Source of the DNA: an uncultured Clostridia bacterium
GTDB taxonomy: Bacteria > Bacillota > Clostridia > Oscillospirales > Ruminococcaceae
Direction of reading: 5' to 3'
Assembly: GCA_947625125.1 (NCBI GenBank)
Contig: CANQNF010000030.1
Span: 1-33,703 of the forward strand
Length of the DNA stretch: 33,703 nucleotides
Under the pieces are notes generated by a model, which was not told the origin of the DNA, made no database searches, and saw only the letters and a list, made by a program, of their open reading frames with translations. Each line of letters starts with the position of its first letter. The first letter of the stretch is position 1. A program made the position numbers and the translations under genes. Positions 31,102-33,703 of the stretch are shown piece after piece.

Positions 31102-31164
31102 ATTCTCTCCTTATATCGTGTAACCTATTTCAAATATATTATATTACATAGTATAAACCCATCT

Positions 31165-31884
31165 TCACTCTTTGTCAAGATTTCTTTTTGTTTTTTCAAG
31201 AAAATTTCGCTCATCCAAGGTCATAGGCAAGCCTTTTTCCTCTCGGCGTTTAAGCTCCGGGAGGATATTTTTATGTATCTTTTTAAGAACCGTTTTCATC
31301 ACTTTTCGGATATTCCTGTCGGTCTGCCCGCGGATTCTTGCTATCTTTGCAGAGCTGTAAAGCCTGACCGCATTGTAAAACAATAACTCCTTGTGATTCT
31401 CGTTCAGATCTAATAGCGTTTTGCAAAGATAGTCCTCCGACACAAGCTCGTGAATTTCATACGGGCAGTTAAAGATAACGTCAAGAAAATCCCCCTCGCG
31501 GATCTGCTTTGCAAAGACGCCGTTCAGACTGTCGGGAAAATATCTGCCGATGTCCGAAGCACCGTATTCAAGCGGCAGATCGTCACCGCTTCGGCTTACT
31601 TCGTGATACCTTTCGCGGCGTTCCCTGTTGGCGTCAAGCCTGTCCCACCAATCGGCGACGTTCTTGAAGTCCTCGACCGTTCTCGCTGCGCTTTCAAGAC
31701 GTGCGAGTGCTTCGGCCTGAAGCTCTCTTTTCAGCTTTCTCTTCTGCGGAGGGTCGTTATTCTCAATCTGCGGATTCTCGTCCTTTTCAAGCTGTATCTC
31801 AAAATCGTTCTCCTGTTCTAATAGAAGTTCTCTGTCAAACGCTTCTTCGGAGTTGAGCAGTTCAATATCTTCAATATTATCCAC
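31165..31884 (-). CDS. Sigma-factor-like helix-turn-helix protein, function unknown
   Basis: 239 residues from GTG 31884; GTG 31893 directly touches the GGAGG ribosome site and is less likely. The N-terminus is very acidic (IEDIELLNSEEAFDRELLLEQENDFEIQLEKDE), then basic and helical. Near residues 160-205 the text ENHKELLFYNAVRLYSSAKIARIRGQTDRNIRKVMKTVLKKI resembles sigma-70 region 4: a helix-turn-helix with an invariant-looking SSAKIARIRG turn. Such proteins are common in Clostridia mobile elements and may act as regulators of element genes. It lies 63 bases upstream of the zinc-tail gene and is probably co-transcribed with it. Confidence 0.65.
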   Translation of the reverse strand: MDNIEDIELLNSEEAFDRELLLEQENDFEIQLEKDENPQIENNDPPQKRKLKRELQAEALARLESAARTVEDFKNVADWWDRLDANRERRERYHEVSRSGDDLPLEYGASDIGRYFPDSLNGVFAKQIREGDFLDVIFNCPYEIHELVSEDYLCKTLLDLNENHKELLFYNAVRLYSSAKIARIRGQTDRNIRKVMKTVLKKIHKNILPELKRREEKGLPMTLDERNFLEKTKRNLDKE

Positions 31885-31943
31885 CAAATCCACCTCCGAA
31901 AAAATTTTTTCAAAAACAGTTCCGCTTTTATGCCGTTATTTCT

Positions 31944-31992
31944 CCTATTAGTGAGAGGGTAATCTGTTTTATATTATTCAGATTACTCTCAA
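31944..31992. repeat. Inverted repeat upstream of the HTH gene
   Basis: GAGAGGGTAATCTG and CAGATTACTCTC (near 31953 and 31980) pair with two unpaired bases around an AT-rich loop. Possible operator or terminator for the divergent units on either side. Confidence 0.4.
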
Positions 31993-32014
31993 TCTGACGA
32001 AAGGAGGGAATTAC

Positions 32015-32074
32015 TTGAGTGAATCAAGCTATGCGTCAAAAGATTTTTCTTATTTTCTGTCGTCTGACCTCTGA
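32015..32074 (+). CDS. Possible 19-residue leader peptide
   Basis: AAGGAGGG (32001-32008) followed 6 bases later by TTG, reading MSESSYASKDFSYFLSSDL and TGA. The strong ribosome site argues for translation. A tandem repeat, a GC-rich hairpin and then tnpW follow, so an attenuation-type leader is possible. No family. Confidence 0.35.
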   Translation: MSESSYASKDFSYFLSSDL

Positions 32075-32097
32075 CCTCTGACGTAGCCTGACGTAGC
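32063..32097. repeat. Tandem short repeats before tnpW
   Basis: TCTGACC, TCTGACC, TCTGACG (32063-32083), then CTGACGTAGC twice (32078-32097). Two overlapping tandem repeats at the end of the leader frame. Possible slippage region or protein-binding site. Confidence 0.75.
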
Positions 32098-32101
32098 CGT
32101 T

Positions 32102-32175
32102 TGCGCCCTGTAAAGCCGCTTGCTATGCGGTTTTGCGGGCGCAGTTTTATGTTTTCGGTATAACTGTGCCGAAAA
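32102..32175 (+). terminator. Two hairpins between the leader and tnpW (terminator/attenuator-like)
   Basis: TGCGCCC pairs with GGGCGCA (32102-32143), with an inner CCGC-7-GCGG stem, followed by GTTTTATG. A second hairpin TTTTCGG-10-CCGAAAA is at 32152-32175. Either could stop or regulate transcription into tnpW and the recombinase. Confidence 0.6.
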
Positions 32176-32258
32176 TAATGCAAAACGGTTACAAAGAAAA
32201 GAACTCACAAAGCAATTTTACTGCATTTGACAGGAAAAGTCAAGAAACGGAGGATCAT

Positions 32259-32537
32259 TTGAACGAAAACAATCAGCAGTATTTTATCAAAAGAATCGGC
32301 AGAACGAATTTTAAGGTGAACGTCTTTTTCAGCGAAACGGAAAAAGAAACGCTGGAGGACAAAATTTTAAGGCTTCGCCACATGATTATTGCCGTACAGA
32401 TGCGCAGTCAGATTTTTCGTCAGACGAAGCCAAAAGCGGAGGTAATACTTTGTGTATTGCCGAGCATTTTGGCAAAGTATGGCGGAAAATATGCAAGCAG
32501 ATGTGCGGCAAAGGCGCAGCCGGTAATCGTGCGGTGA
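32259..32537 (+). CDS. tnpW: TnpW family transposon-encoded protein
   Basis: 92 residues from TTG 32259, which follows CGGAGGATCAT; an ATG at 32178 would add 27 residues without similarity. The TnpW core is visible: QQYFIKRIGRTNFKVNVFFSETEKETLEDKILRL. The rest (HMIIAVQMRSQIFRQTKPKAEVILCV, then LPSILAKYGGKYASRCAAKAQPVIVR) does not look like the usual short TnpW tail, so the C-terminus may be a fusion or frame change. TnpW proteins lie beside TnpX-type recombinases; their role is unclear. Here the next gene is a broken recombinase. Confidence 0.7.
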   Translation: MNENNQQYFIKRIGRTNFKVNVFFSETEKETLEDKILRLRHMIIAVQMRSQIFRQTKPKAEVILCVLPSILAKYGGKYASRCAAKAQPVIVR

Positions 32538-32566
32538 AGCCTTTAGAATTATTCGCAGAGAAACAC

Positions 32567-32594
32567 TTGAAAACGGCTCAGAATGTGGTATAAT
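32567..32594 (+). promoter_or_regulatory. Promoter of the third recombinase
   Basis: TTGAAA (32567-32572), 16-base spacer, TATAAT (32589-32594). The palindromic repeat copy 1 begins at 32596, next to the expected transcription start, so it would form the 5' end of the message. Confidence 0.65.
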
Positions 32595-32595
32595 C

Positions 32596-32681
32596 AATAA
32601 AAGCTGGTTTTGTTCCCGCTCGACTGCCCTCATCAAAAACGACCGATTCGGTTGTCTCGCGGACAAAACCCCGCGTTTATT
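32596..32681. repeat. Palindromic mini-repeat, copy 1 (86 bp)
   Basis: Starts AATAAAAGCTGGTTTTGT and ends ACAAAACCCCGCGTTTATT; the ends are inverted repeats of each other with a few mismatches. Its outer segments match copy 2 at 32784-32853, while the centre differs. A MITE- or REP-like element. Confidence 0.75.
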
Positions 32682-32720
32682 TACCGCAAATGAGCCGTTC
32701 AGCCTGAAAGGAGTTCAACT

Positions 32721-33703
32721 ATGAACATCAGGCAAACGGAAAATAAGATTACAGCTCTTTATGAGCGACTTTCGCGCGATGATAATGAAAGCTGGTTTTG
32801 TTGCCAATCGACCGTCCGCAGGACGCTCTCTTGGACAAAACCCCGCGTTCATTCTTGCCGGCGACAGCAATTCGATCATCAATCAAAAGAAATACCTTGA
32901 GGGTTACGCCGCCCAGCAAGGCTATGAAAATGTCGTCCATTACACCGACGACGGCTACTCGGGCGGCAACTTTGAGCGACCCGCTTGGAAGCAGCTTGTT
33001 TCTGACATCGAGGCGGGAAAAGTGGCGCACGTCCTTGTAAAAGATATGTCCAGAATCGGCAGGGACTATTTGCAGACAGGCTTTTACACCGAGGTTTTAT
33101 TCAGACAGTATGACGTTCATTTCGTCGCCGTCGGCAATAATGTTGACAGCAACGACCAGAACAGCAACGAATTCGCGCCGTTTCTGAACATTATGAACGA
33201 GTGGTATCTGCGCGATTGCAGCCGCAAGCAGTGCGCGGCATATCAGGCTCGCGGGAGGTCGGGAAAACCTACTACAAATCATGCCATATATGGCTACAAA
33301 AAAGACCCGAACGATAAGCACCACTGGCTTATTGATGAGGAGGCAGCGGCAGTCGTCAGAAGAATCTATGATTTGAGCGTAAGCGGCAAAGGTCCCAAGC
33401 AGATAGCAGATATACTTCGTGACGAAAGAGTGGAACGACCGTCATACTATCTCTCAAAACGCGGTATATGCACCGTAAAGAACAGCGGCAATATCGCGCA
33501 CCAAAAAAGAGTGCCGGAGTCATTATATAAGCACAAAAAATCTGATGATCATTGTCAGCGAAACGGTCAGGTTGGTCAGCAAATATGCAATCGACAACGA
33601 AGAGGAATTTGTCCGGAAGATCCGCACTGCGTCGGAGGTTCAGAAAGCCGATGAAGCCAAGGCTCTCAAAAAGCGAATACAGAAGAACTCAAAGAGAATC
33701 AAT
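32721..33703 (+). pseudogene. Third large serine recombinase, broken by a mini-repeat and an internal deletion, cut by window end
   Basis: Starts after GAAAGGAGTTCAACT with MNIRQTENKITALYERLSRDD, the catalytic-serine motif. Bases 32784-32853 (70 bp) are a palindromic insertion; removing it joins RDD to LAGDSNSIINQKKYLEGYAAQ, the normal family text. Since 70 is not a multiple of three, the rest is out of frame with the start. The catalytic domain continues (VKDMSRIGRDYLQTGFYTEVLF; NIMNEWYLRDCSRK) to RPSYYLSKRG. Then most of the recombinase domain and zinc ribbon is missing. From about 33544 another frame reads IVSETVRLVSKYAIDNEEEFVRKIRTASEVQKADEAKALKKRI, the family's C-terminal helical part. 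Probably non-functional. It belongs with the TnpW gene. Confidence 0.88.
32784..32853. repeat. Palindromic mini-repeat, copy 2 (70 bp), inside the recombinase gene
   Basis: Starts AATGAAAGCTGGTTTTGT and ends ACAAAACCCCGCGTTCATT. The ends are near-perfect inverted repeats. Precise removal restores the recombinase frame, so it is a real insertion. Related to copy 1 at its ends only. Confidence 0.82.

Noticed and set aside
32063-32097. Tandem repeats as a CRISPR array
   Set aside because: Units are 7 and 10 bases, directly adjacent without spacers, and no cas genes are present.
1-33703. tRNA or rRNA genes
   Set aside because: I saw no cloverleaf with a TTCGAATC-type arm and no rRNA-like stretch; integration is into a recombinase gene, not a tRNA.

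Overview
The window looks like accessory DNA of an anaerobic Clostridia-type Firmicute, probably a gut or rumen Oscillospiraceae/Lachnospiraceae relative. The case rests on TnpV/TnpW/TnpX-like transposon proteins, Tn4451-style large serine recombinases, strong AGGAGG ribosome sites, near-consensus sigma-A promoters with 16-17 base spacers, and plant-polysaccharide enzymes. This is inference from protein families, not a database match.

Layout. (1) 76-7006, minus strand: a type I restriction-modification operon, hsdM - small membrane protein - hsdS - hsdR, followed by an overlapping frameshifted gene of unknown function. (2) 7007-10502: the left part of an older mobilizable element. It has a hairpin-rich candidate oriT, a MobC-like accessory protein, a MobP/VirD2-like relaxase cut by an in-frame TAG, a small recombinase-associated protein, and the N-terminal part of a decayed serine recombinase. 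(3) 10503-28822: an inserted element of about 18.3 kb. (4) 28823-33703: the C-terminal part of the same decayed recombinase, a TnpV protein, two minus-strand genes of mobile-element type, a TnpW protein, and a third serine recombinase broken by a 70-bp palindromic repeat and an internal deletion.

The main discovery is the insertion. The N-terminal recombinase piece ends in the codon AAT at 10500-10502, and its missing continuation begins at 28823. Joined there, the reading frame is restored exactly (LFN/EWLAKDTGRK). TAATGA is shared at both junctions, its last two bases are GA (the dinucleotide used by TnpX/TndX recombinases), and a 14-base imperfect inverted repeat lies just inside each end. 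The only intact serine recombinase of the window (27164-28792) stops about 30 bases inside the right junction, as expected for the enzyme that inserted the element.

The inserted element carries a mobilization/replication module: a pMV158-like oriT with TAGTGTG/TTATAC, an XRE regulator, a MobV relaxase, a short RepA-like initiator with DnaA-box-like sites, a small protein and the recombinase. Its cargo is about 13 kb of carbohydrate catabolism: a DUF5060/apiosidase-like glycosidase, an orphan lipoprotein sugar-binding protein, a LacI regulator, an isomerase - split transketolase - FGGY kinase operon, and a GH5 - GH43 - GH27 operon. The parts suggest uptake and breakdown of a pentose-containing plant glycan. 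Isomerase, kinase and transketolase would feed the sugar into the pentose phosphate pool. An ACTTAATT motif recurs in or near the promoters of the LacI-associated units and may be the operator. No ABC permease lies in the window.
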